A DNA stretch of 64,000 nucleotides from Sphingomonas sp. BK235 (GCF_004345855.1 NZ_SLXN01000003.1:1-64000), one strand, 5' to 3'. Positions 30,035 through 37,761 are shown, counted from the stretch's first letter. A program made the numbers and translations. The notes: generated by a model from the letters alone, not told the origin.

Positions 30035-31024
30035 TCACCGAGCGTAGCGCGGCAGCACCCCCGCCACGGTCGTGCGCAGTCGGTACACGCTGGTCGACGC
30101 CGTGATGTAGAGCGTGTGACCATCGCCCGCGAAGGCGAGGTTGGCGGCGACCTCGGGCAGCAGGATGCGGCCGAGCACCGTGCCCGCGGGCGAGATCACA
30201 TGGACGCCGCCCGGCCCGGTCGCCCAGACGTTGCCGCGCGCGTCGACCTTGAGCCCGTCCGCGCCACCGTCGCCGCCCGCGGGAAAGGGGATCAGCACGC
30301 GCCGCCCTGACAGCGCCCCGCCACGTCCCACCCGATAGGCATAGATCGTGCCCGGTGGCCCGTAATCGGTGACGTACAAGGTGCGCCCGTCGGGCGAGAA
30401 GCCGATGCCGTTGGGCAGCGTCAGGTCGGTGATCACCGGCGTCAGCTTGCCGCCGGCGTAGCGGAACACCGCGTTGTACGGCAGCTGCTTGGCCGGATCA
30501 CGGTCCATGCCGTTGAACAGGCCGAACGGCGGGTCGGTGAACCACAGCGCGCCGTCGCCGGCGAAGACGAGGTCGTTGGGGCTGTTGAGCCGCTTGCCGC
30601 GATAGTCGGCGATCACCGGCGTGACGCGGCGGTCCGCGCCGACGCGCACGATGCGGCGCGCGCCCATCTGCGCCAGCAGCACGCTGCCGTCGCGATCGGG
30701 TACCATCCCGTTGGGGCCGATGCTCTTGCCCGCGGGCGGGTCGGGCAGGCCGCCGGCGTTGGCGATCAGCTCCTCGACGCGGCCGGACGGGTCGACCGCG
30801 CGCAGCGTGTCGCCGCTGACGTCGGAGAACCACAGGCGCCCGTCATGCCACAAAGGACCCTCGGTGAAGCCGAAGCCGGTCGCGACCCGCTCGAGCGTCG
30901 TGCCCGGCGCGATCAGCGCGTCGAGCGCAGGGGCGAGCCGCTCGACCCGCGGGGCTTCCTCCTGCGCCGCGGCGGGGGCGGGGAGCGCCAGCAGCGCGGC
31001 GGCGAGCAGCAGAGCATTCCGCAT
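30035..31024 (-). CDS. SMP-30/gluconolactonase-like lactonase, exported
   Basis: A 329-residue six-bladed propeller protein of the SMP-30/gluconolactonase family with a signal peptide (ALLLAAALLALPAPAAAQE). Family signs: FGFTEGPLWHDGRLWFSDV (metal-ligand Glu), IGPNGMVPDRDGSVLLAQ, LNSPNDLVFAGDGALWFTDPP (Asn/Asp metal ligands) and LPNGIGFSPDGRTLYVTD. It would open a lactone in the periplasm, a natural second step after a PQQ dehydrogenase that makes lactones. The start ATG 31024 lies two bases after the stop of the gene before it, so they form an operon with the cupin gene. Confidence 0.88.
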   Translation of the reverse strand: MRNALLLAAALLALPAPAAAQEEAPRVERLAPALDALIAPGTTLERVATGFGFTEGPLWHDGRLWFSDVSGDTLRAVDPSGRVEELIANAGGLPDPPAGKSIGPNGMVPDRDGSVLLAQMGARRIVRVGADRRVTPVIADYRGKRLNSPNDLVFAGDGALWFTDPPFGLFNGMDRDPAKQLPYNAVFRYAGGKLTPVITDLTLPNGIGFSPDGRTLYVTDYGPPGTIYAYRVGRGGALSGRRVLIPFPAGGDGGADGLKVDARGNVWATGPGGVHVISPAGTVLGRILLPEVAANLAFAGDGHTLYITASTSVYRLRTTVAGVLPRYAR

Positions 31025-31026
31025 CC

Positions 31027-31443
31027 TCACACCGCGTCGGTCAGCAGGACGAGATAGTCGCGGTTGAGCACGGTGCGCTCGATCAGCGGCCAGTTGCGCT
31101 CGTGCACGTCCGAGCGGATCCACACCTGGCGCTGCTCCTCGCTCTCATAGGTGAGCTGGAAGCGATAGTTCACCCCGGCGGGCGGCGCCGGCTGGCCCTG
31201 GATCACTGTCCGGAGCTTGAGCATCTTCAGGTCGATGAAGCCGCGACCGCGGAAGCTTCGCGCCGCGGGGAGGAAATGCTGGTGGAAGGCGTCGAGCATC
31301 TCCTGCTCGCGCGCGGGGTCGACCGCGAGGTCGCAGTAGAGCACGATCGGCTTGCGCGTCGGCGCGGCGGCGCGCGCGGCGGCTGGCACGGTCGAGCCGG
31401 CCCCTATCGCGGCGATCAGTTGCAGGAGCGAGCGGCGTTGCAT
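31027..31443 (-). CDS. small exported protein, dimeric alpha/beta-barrel-like
   Basis: A 138-residue protein starting with a twin-arginine-like signal (QRRSLLQLIAAIGAGSTVPAAARA). The mature part resembles the dimeric alpha/beta barrel (antibiotic-biosynthesis monooxygenase-like) fold: KPIVLYCDLAVDPAREQEMLDAFHQHF, then VNYRFQLTYESEEQRQVWIRSD. No catalytic residues are identifiable by eye, so enzymatic function is not claimed. A strong GGAGAGGA precedes ATG 31443. It lies between the lactonase and cupin genes in one operon, so it likely serves the same periplasmic pathway. Confidence 0.65.
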   Translation of the reverse strand: MQRRSLLQLIAAIGAGSTVPAAARAAAPTRKPIVLYCDLAVDPAREQEMLDAFHQHFLPAARSFRGRGFIDLKMLKLRTVIQGQPAPPAGVNYRFQLTYESEEQRQVWIRSDVHERNWPLIERTVLNRDYLVLLTDAV

Positions 31444-31463
31444 CGGCAGGTCCTCTCCGAGGG

Positions 31464-32381
31464 TCAGCGTGGGGGAAGTGTGGCGGCGTAGGCGGCTTTG
31501 GCGGCGAGATCGCGCGCGACGCCGACCACCATCAGCTCGAGCGGCGCCGCGCCGGTAGCGCGCAGCGTGCGTGTGGTGCCGACCTCGACCGGCAGCGCGT
31601 CGCCGGCGCGCAGCGCGGCGCGCTCGCCCGCGACCTGCGCCTCGCCGGCGCCGGCGATGACATAGACCATCTCGCTGATGCCCGGCGCGGCGGCGCCGTC
31701 GAGCGCGGCGCCGGGAGGGACCAGCACATGATCGACGAACGCCCAGGGCGTGGTGAAGACCTCAGGCCCCAGCAGCCGGCGCATGCGCACCGCGCCGCGC
31801 GGCGTGAGCTTGTCGCGGTCGAACCTCACCGCCGCGAACTGCGCGACGCGGTCGAGCGGCGCGCCCTCGCGCGAGTCGCCGAGGTCGAGATTGTCGTAGC
31901 GCTTGGTCTGGCCGACGTTGATGTTGAGCCATTGCACCGGCCGGTCCGAGGCATTGTACAGCGCGTGCGCGTGGCCCATTCGGTCGGGTACCGCCGCCGG
32001 TCCCGCGATCGTGGCGGTGCGGCCGTCGACGGTGAACTGCGCCTCGCCGTCGAGGATGACGAACATCTCCTCGCACTGGTGGTGGAAATGCTGCCCGATC
32101 CCGCTGTGCGGCGCGATCACGCCGCGGTGGACGAAGATGAGGTTGGTGGACAGCGCGTCGGCGCCGAGCAGCGGCGCGAACGCCATCGTGCCCGCGCCGC
32201 CATGGACCTGGGCGAGCTGGCGATAGCGCGCGGGGTCGGTGTGGCCGATGCGCTGGTCGAGGGGGCGTGTCGGCGCGCGCGCGCCGTCGGCGACTATCGC
32301 ATCGCCCGCGACCGCCGAGCCGCCGAGTGCCAGCGCCAGTATCGCGGCCGCACCGTGCGTGAAGGATCGCCTCGCCCCCAC
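31464..32381 (-). CDS. two-domain cupin protein, exported
   Basis: A 305-residue bicupin with an N-terminal signal (AAAILALALGGSAVAGD). The first cupin domain has GQHFHHQCEEMFVILDGEAQF and the paired GHAHALYN, enough for a metal site; the second (MVYVIAGAGEAQVAGERAALRAGDALPVEVG) lacks most His ligands and may be structural. Function could be isomerase, dioxygenase or binding. It starts with GTG 32381 behind GGGAGAGACAGG. First gene of the cupin-barrel protein-lactonase operon and divergent from an MFS gene, with operator site B between. Confidence 0.8.
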   Translation of the reverse strand: MGARRSFTHGAAAILALALGGSAVAGDAIVADGARAPTRPLDQRIGHTDPARYRQLAQVHGGAGTMAFAPLLGADALSTNLIFVHRGVIAPHSGIGQHFHHQCEEMFVILDGEAQFTVDGRTATIAGPAAVPDRMGHAHALYNASDRPVQWLNINVGQTKRYDNLDLGDSREGAPLDRVAQFAAVRFDRDKLTPRGAVRMRRLLGPEVFTTPWAFVDHVLVPPGAALDGAAAPGISEMVYVIAGAGEAQVAGERAALRAGDALPVEVGTTRTLRATGAAPLELMVVGVARDLAAKAAYAATLPPR

Positions 32382-32448
32382 CCTGTCTCTCCCGTCAGCG
32401 CCCGATCGGGTCGGGCTTTACGCACGCTTACAACGGCTCTACACAGAA

Positions 32449-32463
32449 TCATATAGGATATAA
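32449..32463. promoter_or_regulatory. GntR operator-like site B with -10 box
   Basis: TCATATAGGATATAA differs from site A by one base. Its right arm overlaps a perfect -10 hexamer TATAAT at 32459-32464, which would serve the MFS gene at 32497; a bound regulator would cover the promoter. No good -35 is seen. The cupin operon runs the other way from the same gap and could be controlled too. Confidence 0.6.
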
Positions 32464-32496
32464 TGCGGTCGTTAGCCGCGCGTCCGGGAGAGAGAG

Positions 32497-33810
32497 ATGG
32501 CGGCGACGAGACGCACGTCGGTGCGGGTGAGGCTGGTGGCGATGCTGTTCGTCATCAGCGCGATCGCGTTCCTGGATCGCACCAACATCTCGGTCGCGGG
32601 CCTCCAGATGCGCCGGGACTATGCCATCGACCCGATCCAGCTCGGCTGGGTCTTCAGCGCCTTCCTGATCGGCTATGCCGCCTTTCAGATCCCGGCGGGC
32701 TGGCTCGCCGCGCGGATCGGCCCGCGCCTGCTGCTCACGCTCGCGCTGCTCTGGTGGGGCGTGTTCAGCGTCGCCACCGCCTGGGTGCCCGCGGGCAGCG
32801 CGCACGCGATCACGCTGCTGATCCTGGTGCGCTTCGGGCTCGGGATCGGCGAGGCCGCGGTCTACCCCTCGGGCAACCAGTTCGTCTCGCGCTGGGTGCC
32901 GGCGCAGGAGCGCGGCAAGGCCAACGGCCTGATCTTCGCGGGGGTGGGGGCGGGCTCGGGACTGACCCCGCCGCTCATCAGCGCGGTGATCGCGTTGGGC
33001 GGCTGGCGCGCGTCCTTCTACGTCTGCGCGCTGATCGGCGTGGTCGCGGCGGCGGTCTGGTATGCGATGGCGCGCGACCGGCCGCAGGATCACCCGAAGA
33101 TCGATGCGGCCGAGCTGGCGCACATCGAGGCCGGGCTGCCGCACGAGCCCGACGAACCCGCCGGGCCGATCCCGTGGCGCGCGATCCTGACCAGCCGCGC
33201 GGTCTGGGGGCTGTTCCTCGGCTATTTCGCGTTCGGCTATGTCGTCTGGATCTTCTTCAGTTGGTTCTTCATCTATCTGGCGGAGGCGCGCGGGCTCGAT
33301 CTGAAGGCGAGCGCGCTGTTCGGCATGGCCCCCTTCGTCGCGATGACGATCGGCTGTCTCGTCGGCGGCGTCGTCAACGACTGGGTGTCGCGGCGGCATG
33401 GCCTCTATTGGGGACGGTCGGGGCTGGCGATGCTGTCCTTCGCGCTGACCGCCTTGTTCCTGCTGATCGGGTCGCAGGTCGCCAGCGCGCCGCTGGCGGT
33501 GCTGACGCTCGCGCTCGGCGGCGGTGCGATGTACCTGTCGCAGAGCTCCTTCTGGTCGGTCACCGCGGACATCGCGGGGCGCCATACCGGGGTGGTCTCC
33601 GGGCTGATGAACGTCGGTTGCCAGCTCGGCGGCGCGCTGACCGCCTCGCTGACGCCGTGGATCGCGGCGCGCCACGGCTGGGCCGCGGCGTTCGGCACGG
33701 GCGCGGCGGTGGTGCTGGTCGGCATCGCCGCCTGGGCCGCGGTGGACCCGCGCCGGCTGATCGGCGGCGCGCGCGCCGCGGCGCTCGACCCAGCGCTGGC
33801 CGCGCGATGA
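32497..33810 (+). CDS. MFS transporter, anion:cation symporter type
   Basis: A 437-residue 12-helix carrier, second ACS-type MFS of the cluster. Motifs: ISAIAFLDRTNISVAGLQMRRDY in helix 1, FQIPAGWLAARIGPRLLLT after helix 2, and FSWFFIYLAEARGLDLKAS in the second half. Its relatives bring in sugar acids and aromatic acids with protons. GAGAGAGAG precedes ATG 32497. The operator-like site just upstream ties it to the GntR regulator, and the exported cupin gene follows 26 bases later. Confidence 0.88.
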   Translation: MAATRRTSVRVRLVAMLFVISAIAFLDRTNISVAGLQMRRDYAIDPIQLGWVFSAFLIGYAAFQIPAGWLAARIGPRLLLTLALLWWGVFSVATAWVPAGSAHAITLLILVRFGLGIGEAAVYPSGNQFVSRWVPAQERGKANGLIFAGVGAGSGLTPPLISAVIALGGWRASFYVCALIGVVAAAVWYAMARDRPQDHPKIDAAELAHIEAGLPHEPDEPAGPIPWRAILTSRAVWGLFLGYFAFGYVVWIFFSWFFIYLAEARGLDLKASALFGMAPFVAMTIGCLVGGVVNDWVSRRHGLYWGRSGLAMLSFALTALFLLIGSQVASAPLAVLTLALGGGAMYLSQSSFWSVTADIAGRHTGVVSGLMNVGCQLGGALTASLTPWIAARHGWAAAFGTGAAVVLVGIAAWAAVDPRRLIGGARAAALDPALAAR

Positions 33811-33836
33811 GCCATGAGCATGAGAGGGGAGCAACG

Positions 33837-34793
33837 ATGATCCACCACCGCCGCCGGAGCCGTGCCGTCGCGCTGGCGCTCGCCGCGCTCGCGCTGACCG
33901 CGCAAGCGCCCGCACCGCGTCCCGCGCCGCCCGCCCCGGTCGAGATGTGGGTGCCCAAGAAGACGCCCTACGCCGCCTATGACGCGCCCAACCGGCCGTG
34001 GTGGAAGCTCGCCGACGTCCGCGCGCTCCATCGCGGCGCGGCGGACTGGTCGCAGCCGATCGTGCGCAACCGCGATCTCGTCGCCGACTGGCACCAGCAG
34101 GCGCCGGGCAAGCGCACCGCCGCGGTGGCCTATGCCGACAATCGCACCGCGATCATCGTGTGGGAGGGGCAGCTACGCGTCGCGGTCGAGGGGCAGGCGC
34201 CGTTCGTCGCGGGCAAGGGGTTCGAGATCGACGTGCCGCTGCGCGTGCCGTTCACGCTCGAGACGGTCGGCGACCGGCCGGCATTATGGTTCGAGATCCA
34301 TGCCGCGAGCGACCTGCCGCTCTATCCCGCCGTTGCCGAACGGCCGCGCGACGCGCCGGGGTTCCGCTACGAGCGGCGGCTCGTCTCGGGCGGGGCCGGC
34401 GCGCCCGACGCGACGCACCCGCTCTACCTCGATTATTTCAAGGACGTGGTGGAGGGTGGCGCGCGCGCCACCGCCTTCGTCGCGACCCAGCATCTGTTCG
34501 TGAACAACATCCGCGGCCGCGCCACGCCCACCCCGCCCGCGTCGAACCTGGGGCATTTCCATGTCGGCTACGACGAATTCTGGTTCGTGATGGAGGGCAA
34601 TGTCGACCTCCAGATCGAGGGCGAGCCGCTGATCCGCGGTGCCAGCCCGGGGGACGTGCTGATCGCCAAACAGGGGCGCTGGCATCGCGCCAGCTTCGGC
34701 GGGCCGGAGGGGCAGATGGGGACGCGCGTCGCGGTCAATCCCTATCCGCAGGGGCTCCACGGCTATAGCGTGGAATCGCGCGGCCGGCAGTAG
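33837..34793 (+). CDS. cupin-domain protein, exported
   Basis: A 318-residue protein with a signal peptide (RAVALALAALALTAQAPA). Two cupin folds can be seen: residues about 95-155 (RTAAVAYADNRTAIIVWEGQLRVAVEGQAPF, ligand-poor) and about 235-305 (LGHFHVGYDEFWFVMEGNVDLQIEGEP with HFH and Glu, and the later RWHRASFGG), which could bind a metal. GAGAGGGGA precedes ATG 33837. Unlike the bicupin at 31464, its metal-site domain is the C-terminal one. Likely acts on, or binds, a pathway intermediate in the periplasm. Confidence 0.75.
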   Translation: MIHHRRRSRAVALALAALALTAQAPAPRPAPPAPVEMWVPKKTPYAAYDAPNRPWWKLADVRALHRGAADWSQPIVRNRDLVADWHQQAPGKRTAAVAYADNRTAIIVWEGQLRVAVEGQAPFVAGKGFEIDVPLRVPFTLETVGDRPALWFEIHAASDLPLYPAVAERPRDAPGFRYERRLVSGGAGAPDATHPLYLDYFKDVVEGGARATAFVATQHLFVNNIRGRATPTPPASNLGHFHVGYDEFWFVMEGNVDLQIEGEPLIRGASPGDVLIAKQGRWHRASFGGPEGQMGTRVAVNPYPQGLHGYSVESRGRQ

Positions 34794-34811
34794 CGGCCGC
34801 GGCGCGGCGCC

Positions 34812-34839
34812 TTGAAAACGACCCCGCAGCGCTTATAAC
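34812..34839 (+). promoter_or_regulatory. promoter of the tmRNA gene
   Basis: TTGAAA (34812-34817) and TATAAC (34834-34839) with a 16-base spacer form the clearest sigma-70-type promoter in the window. Transcription would begin near 34846, just before the acceptor piece. Confidence 0.7.
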
Positions 34840-34845
34840 GGAAGC

Positions 34846-35190
34846 GCTGCCTCGGCAGCTATGATGGTAGAAGGTTTGGTGTAATAGGCGCAGCGGACCC
34901 GGGGGCGGTACCCGGCGGCTCCACGGAAAGCGACGGTCGTGATCGCCGTTTTCCGCGGGGCCGAACTAGGATCGACGTGTGTTGAAAGACCAGATTGCTG
35001 TCCGGCCTGATTGCGCCGTAAAACCGATCATATCCACAAGTGCCAACGACAACGAAGCACTCGCGATTGCGGCGTAACTGACGGCCTAACGGCCTGACGT
35101 TACACCAAAAAAGCGCGGTCGGACCCCACCGGGCAACAGAAGGGGATTCCAGCGGTTCGGGAGGCACCGGGCAACAGAAGCCTCCCACTC
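34846..35190 (+). ncRNA. ssrA: transfer-messenger RNA, two-piece (permuted) type
   Basis: Rescues stalled ribosomes by trans-translation. Gene order is permuted, as in alphaproteobacteria. The acceptor piece comes first and ends near 34923: T-arm CCGGG-GGCGGTA-CCCGG at 34899-34915, then CGGCTCC-A. After an excised loop the coding piece starts at GGGGCCG (34957-34963), whose seven bases pair with CGGCTCC including one G-U. The tag frame is 35042-35077 and reads ANDNEALAIAA-stop, with GCC as resume codon. Two pseudoknot-like elements sharing CACCGGGCAACAGAAG lie near 35128 and 35165. CCA is not encoded after the acceptor A. Exact ends of both mature pieces are approximate. Confidence 0.93.
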
Positions 35191-35202
35191 ACGCGATCGT
35201 CG

Positions 35203-36093
35203 TCACCACAGGACGCTGCGCACCGGCTGGAGCGGGGCGGGGGCGTCATAGCCCGCGGCCTGGAGCAGATCGATCTCGATCGTCCGGCACATCGCGCTCA
35301 GCGGCACGTCGTGGACGGTGTTGGCGAAGGGATCGACCAGATCGTCCGCCACCTGCAGTCCCGCCAGGAACATGAACCCAGCGACCGACGAGCCGATCGG
35401 GGTGGCCCATTCCAGCGTCTCCACCAGCCCGAACGGCAGGAGCAGGCACATCAGCTTGGCGAAGAACACCGGGAAGGTGCGATATTGCGCGGGCAGCGGG
35501 GTGTTCTTGAGCCGCTCCATCCCGCCCTGCGCGTTGGCGATGTCGACCATCACGCGCTCGATCTGGGTCTGCTCGATCGTGTCGATCAGGCCCTCGCGGC
35601 GGATGTCCGCGATCATCCGCGTCGTGCCGTCGAGCAGCGCGTTGGCGGGGTTGGTGCGCGCGGTCACCTCGGCGGCGACCTCCGCGCCGAGCAGCCGCTC
35701 GATCTCGGGCGCGGGATCCTGCCGCCGCAACTGGCAGCGCAGGGCGTGGACATAAGCGATCTGGCGCCGGACGATCAGCCGCTTCATCGACGCCGCCGCG
35801 ACGCTGTCGTCGGGGATGAAGCCGAGCACGGCGCGCGCGAGGCTGCGCGAGGCGTTGATCATCGCGCCCCAGAGCGTCCGCCCCTCCCACCAGCGCTGAT
35901 AGGCCGAGTTGGTGCGGAAGCCGAGGAACAGGCCCAGCACCGTGCCGAACAGCGTGATCGGCAGCGCGGGCGCGGTGAAGGGCAGGGCGTAATAGAAGAG
36001 CGTGACCGCCGAGTCCCAGACGAACAGGACGGCGAGCGTCCGCCACGCCGGATAGAGCGTCTGGCGGATGCGCGGCGCGCGACCGACGATCAT
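35203..36093 (-). CDS. bestrophin-family membrane protein
   Basis: A 296-residue membrane protein of the bestrophin/UPF0187 family; known bacterial relatives form pentameric anion or cation channels. Typical sequence: AWRTLAVLFVWDSAVTLFYY (first helix), LPITLFGTVLGLFLGFRTNSAYQRWWEGRTLWG (conserved core), and the late DLVDPFANTVHDVPLSAMCR. Its ATG at 36093 overlaps the stop of the small membrane gene upstream (ATGA), so the pair is co-translated. Its end abuts the tmRNA gene, which runs towards it. Confidence 0.9.
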   Translation of the reverse strand: MIVGRAPRIRQTLYPAWRTLAVLFVWDSAVTLFYYALPFTAPALPITLFGTVLGLFLGFRTNSAYQRWWEGRTLWGAMINASRSLARAVLGFIPDDSVAAASMKRLIVRRQIAYVHALRCQLRRQDPAPEIERLLGAEVAAEVTARTNPANALLDGTTRMIADIRREGLIDTIEQTQIERVMVDIANAQGGMERLKNTPLPAQYRTFPVFFAKLMCLLLPFGLVETLEWATPIGSSVAGFMFLAGLQVADDLVDPFANTVHDVPLSAMCRTIEIDLLQAAGYDAPAPLQPVRSVLW

Positions 36094-36368
36094 TCGGCGG
36101 GCGCGGCCTCGATCGCGAGCGCGCTGTCCTCGGCATCGTCGGGATCGTCGGCGCGCGCGACGATGTCGCCCAGCAGCTTGCGCGCACCCAGCAGGAAGAC
36201 CAGCGCGAGCGCCTTGACGAACTCGCCCGACAGGGCGGGTGCCAGCTCCTGCTGCATCCGCGCCACCGCGATCACCAGCAACAGCGCGAAGGCGACGATC
36301 GGCAGCGCCTCGACGTCGCGCCAGCTCAGCGGCTCGTCATGATAGCGGTCGACCAGATAATGCATCAT
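36090..36368 (-). CDS. small membrane protein co-encoded with bestrophin
   Basis: A 92-residue protein with two predicted helices (LPIVAFALLLVIAVARM and FVKALALVFLLGARKLLGDI) and an acidic tail (DDPDDAEDSALAIEAAPAE). Not a family I can name. ATG 36368 or 36365 follows CGGAGA; longer upstream frames cross a large inverted repeat and are unlikely. The 4-base overlap with the bestrophin gene suggests the products act together. Confidence 0.65.
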   Translation of the reverse strand: MMHYLVDRYHDEPLSWRDVEALPIVAFALLLVIAVARMQQELAPALSGEFVKALALVFLLGARKLLGDIVARADDPDDAEDSALAIEAAPAE

Positions 36369-36413
36369 CCCGCAGCATCTCCGAGAGCGTGGCCACCTGC
36401 TCTCGGTTGCGAC

Positions 36414-36514
36414 GCAGCAACGGGTCAACGCCGACGTGCGCGCGGAAACACTATGTCTCGCCGTTCGGAACGAGTGTTTCCGCGCGCACGCCTACGTGTC
36501 TGCAACGTTGCTGC
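36414..36514. repeat. nested perfect inverted repeat
   Basis: Inner arms 36435-36452 and 36473-36490 are an exact 18-bp inverted repeat (arm CGTGCGCGCGGAAACACT) with a 20-base loop. Outer arms GCAGCAACG (36414-36422) and CGTTGCTGC (36506-36514) enclose it. It differs from repeat types A-C and occurs once here. Lying between two minus-strand genes, it could be a terminator-like hairpin, an RNA structure or a miniature element. Confidence 0.8.
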
Positions 36515-36575
36515 GGTGCGGCACGAGCGTGTCCCGCGCACGGTCGGGCCGCGCTCGGGCGCGCGCCGCGACGAA

Positions 36576-36740
36576 TCAGTCATCGCCGAGCAGCGACGAC
36601 TTGCGCGGGATCGTCTCTCGCGCCGGCTGGCCCTTGTCGAGCGTGTCGCTGGGGCGACGCGCGTCGCCCTCGCGCTGGTGCTCGGTCGACAGATTGGGCC
36701 GCTCGGTCAGCTCGGTCGGCTTGGTGTCGTCCTCGGTCAT
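36576..36740 (-). CDS. 54-residue hydrophilic protein
   Basis: A very short gene with an excellent ribosome-binding site (AAGGAGACAGTGC before ATG 36740). The product is charged, with Thr/Glu/Asp/Arg-rich sequence from MTEDDTKPTELTERPN to SSLLGDD, no hydrophobic segment and no Cys; it is probably disordered. Function unknown. Confidence rests on the ribosome-binding site and composition; it could still be a chance frame. Confidence 0.55.
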   Translation of the reverse strand: MTEDDTKPTELTERPNLSTEHQREGDARRPSDTLDKGQPARETIPRKSSLLGDD

Positions 36741-36873
36741 GCACTGTCTCCTTCGCGCGGAGAACAAGCGGCGGCGGTGGGGCGTTCCGGATGTCGTCGT
36801 GCGGCCGATGCGTCGGGATCGAGGCGGCGACGCCGCTCGACGGGGCGGGGCCGACACCGCCTCGCCCACGCGG

Positions 36874-37662
36874 TCACGCGTCGATCCCGCCGCCCAGCGA
36901 GGCGTTGACCAGCCCGCCGTCGACCGCGATCGTCTCGCCGACGACATAGTCGCCGGCGCGGCTGGCAAGGAAGATCGCGGTGCCCGCCATGTCCTCGGCC
37001 TCGCCGATCCGCCGCGCCGGGATGCGCTTGGCCACGGCGTCGCCATGGTCGCGCGCGGCGCGGTTCATCTCGCTGGCGAAGGCGCCGGGCGCGATCGAGC
37101 TGACGTGGATACCGTCCTCGACCAGCCGCGCCGCCAGCCGGCGGGTGAGATGGATCAGCGCCGCCTTGGACGCCTGATAGCTGTACGTCTCCCATGGGTT
37201 GAGCCGCAGCCCGTCGATCGAGGTGATGTTGATGACCTTGGCCGGGGGATGCGCCGCCGCGCCCGCGCGCAGCAGCGGGTGAAGCGCCTGGGTCAGGAAG
37301 AAGGGCGATTTGACGTTGAGGTCCATCACCTTGTCCCAGCCGCTCTCGGGAAAGTCGGTGAACGGCATGCCCCAGGCCGCGCCCGCGTTGTTGACGAGCA
37401 CGTCGAGCCGCTGCTCGCGCTCACCCAGCGCCGCCGCGAGCGCGCGGCACCCGTCGACCGACGCCACGTCCATCGGCAGCGCGTGGCAGCGCTCGCCCAG
37501 CGCGGCGGCGGTTTCCTCGCACGCCTCGGCCTTGCGGCTGGAGACATAGACGGTGGCGCCCTGCGCGACGAAACCCGCGGCGATCATCCGCCCGATCCCG
37601 CGGCTGCCCCCGGTGACGAGCGCGACGCGACCGTCGAGCCGGAACAGATGGTCGGTGTTCAT
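36874..37662 (-). CDS. short-chain dehydrogenase/reductase
   Basis: A 262-residue NAD(P)-dependent SDR. The Rossmann motif is TGGSRGIG (near residue 17), with NNAG, catalytic Ser in INITSIDG, and YSYQASK for the Tyr-Lys pair. The C-terminal AVDGGLVNASLGGG is typical of the FabG-like branch. It uses ATG 37662 behind AGGAG. It lies 99 bases downstream of an acyl-CoA dehydrogenase gene on the same strand, suggesting a shared role in oxidation of an acyl-CoA or hydroxy compound. Confidence 0.9.
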   Translation of the reverse strand: MNTDHLFRLDGRVALVTGGSRGIGRMIAAGFVAQGATVYVSSRKAEACEETAAALGERCHALPMDVASVDGCRALAAALGEREQRLDVLVNNAGAAWGMPFTDFPESGWDKVMDLNVKSPFFLTQALHPLLRAGAAAHPPAKVINITSIDGLRLNPWETYSYQASKAALIHLTRRLAARLVEDGIHVSSIAPGAFASEMNRAARDHGDAVAKRIPARRIGEAEDMAGTAIFLASRAGDYVVGETIAVDGGLVNASLGGGIDA

Positions 37663-37761
37663 ATGCCTCTCCTGCTGCGAGACCGCCCGGTCACGACGCG
37701 GCCGATCCCCTGGTTCTCGATCGGCGCCGCCGCGCGCGCCGGCGCAGCGTGCGCGGTCATC

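Noticed and set aside
32463..34793. A long plus-strand frame that seems to fuse new sequence to the cupin protein
   Set aside because: Its first part is the wrong frame of the MFS gene. The cupin starts at 33837 with its own ribosome-binding site and signal peptide.
34859..35188. A 109-codon minus-strand frame
   Set aside because: Lies fully within the tmRNA gene and has no ribosome-binding site or recognisable domain.
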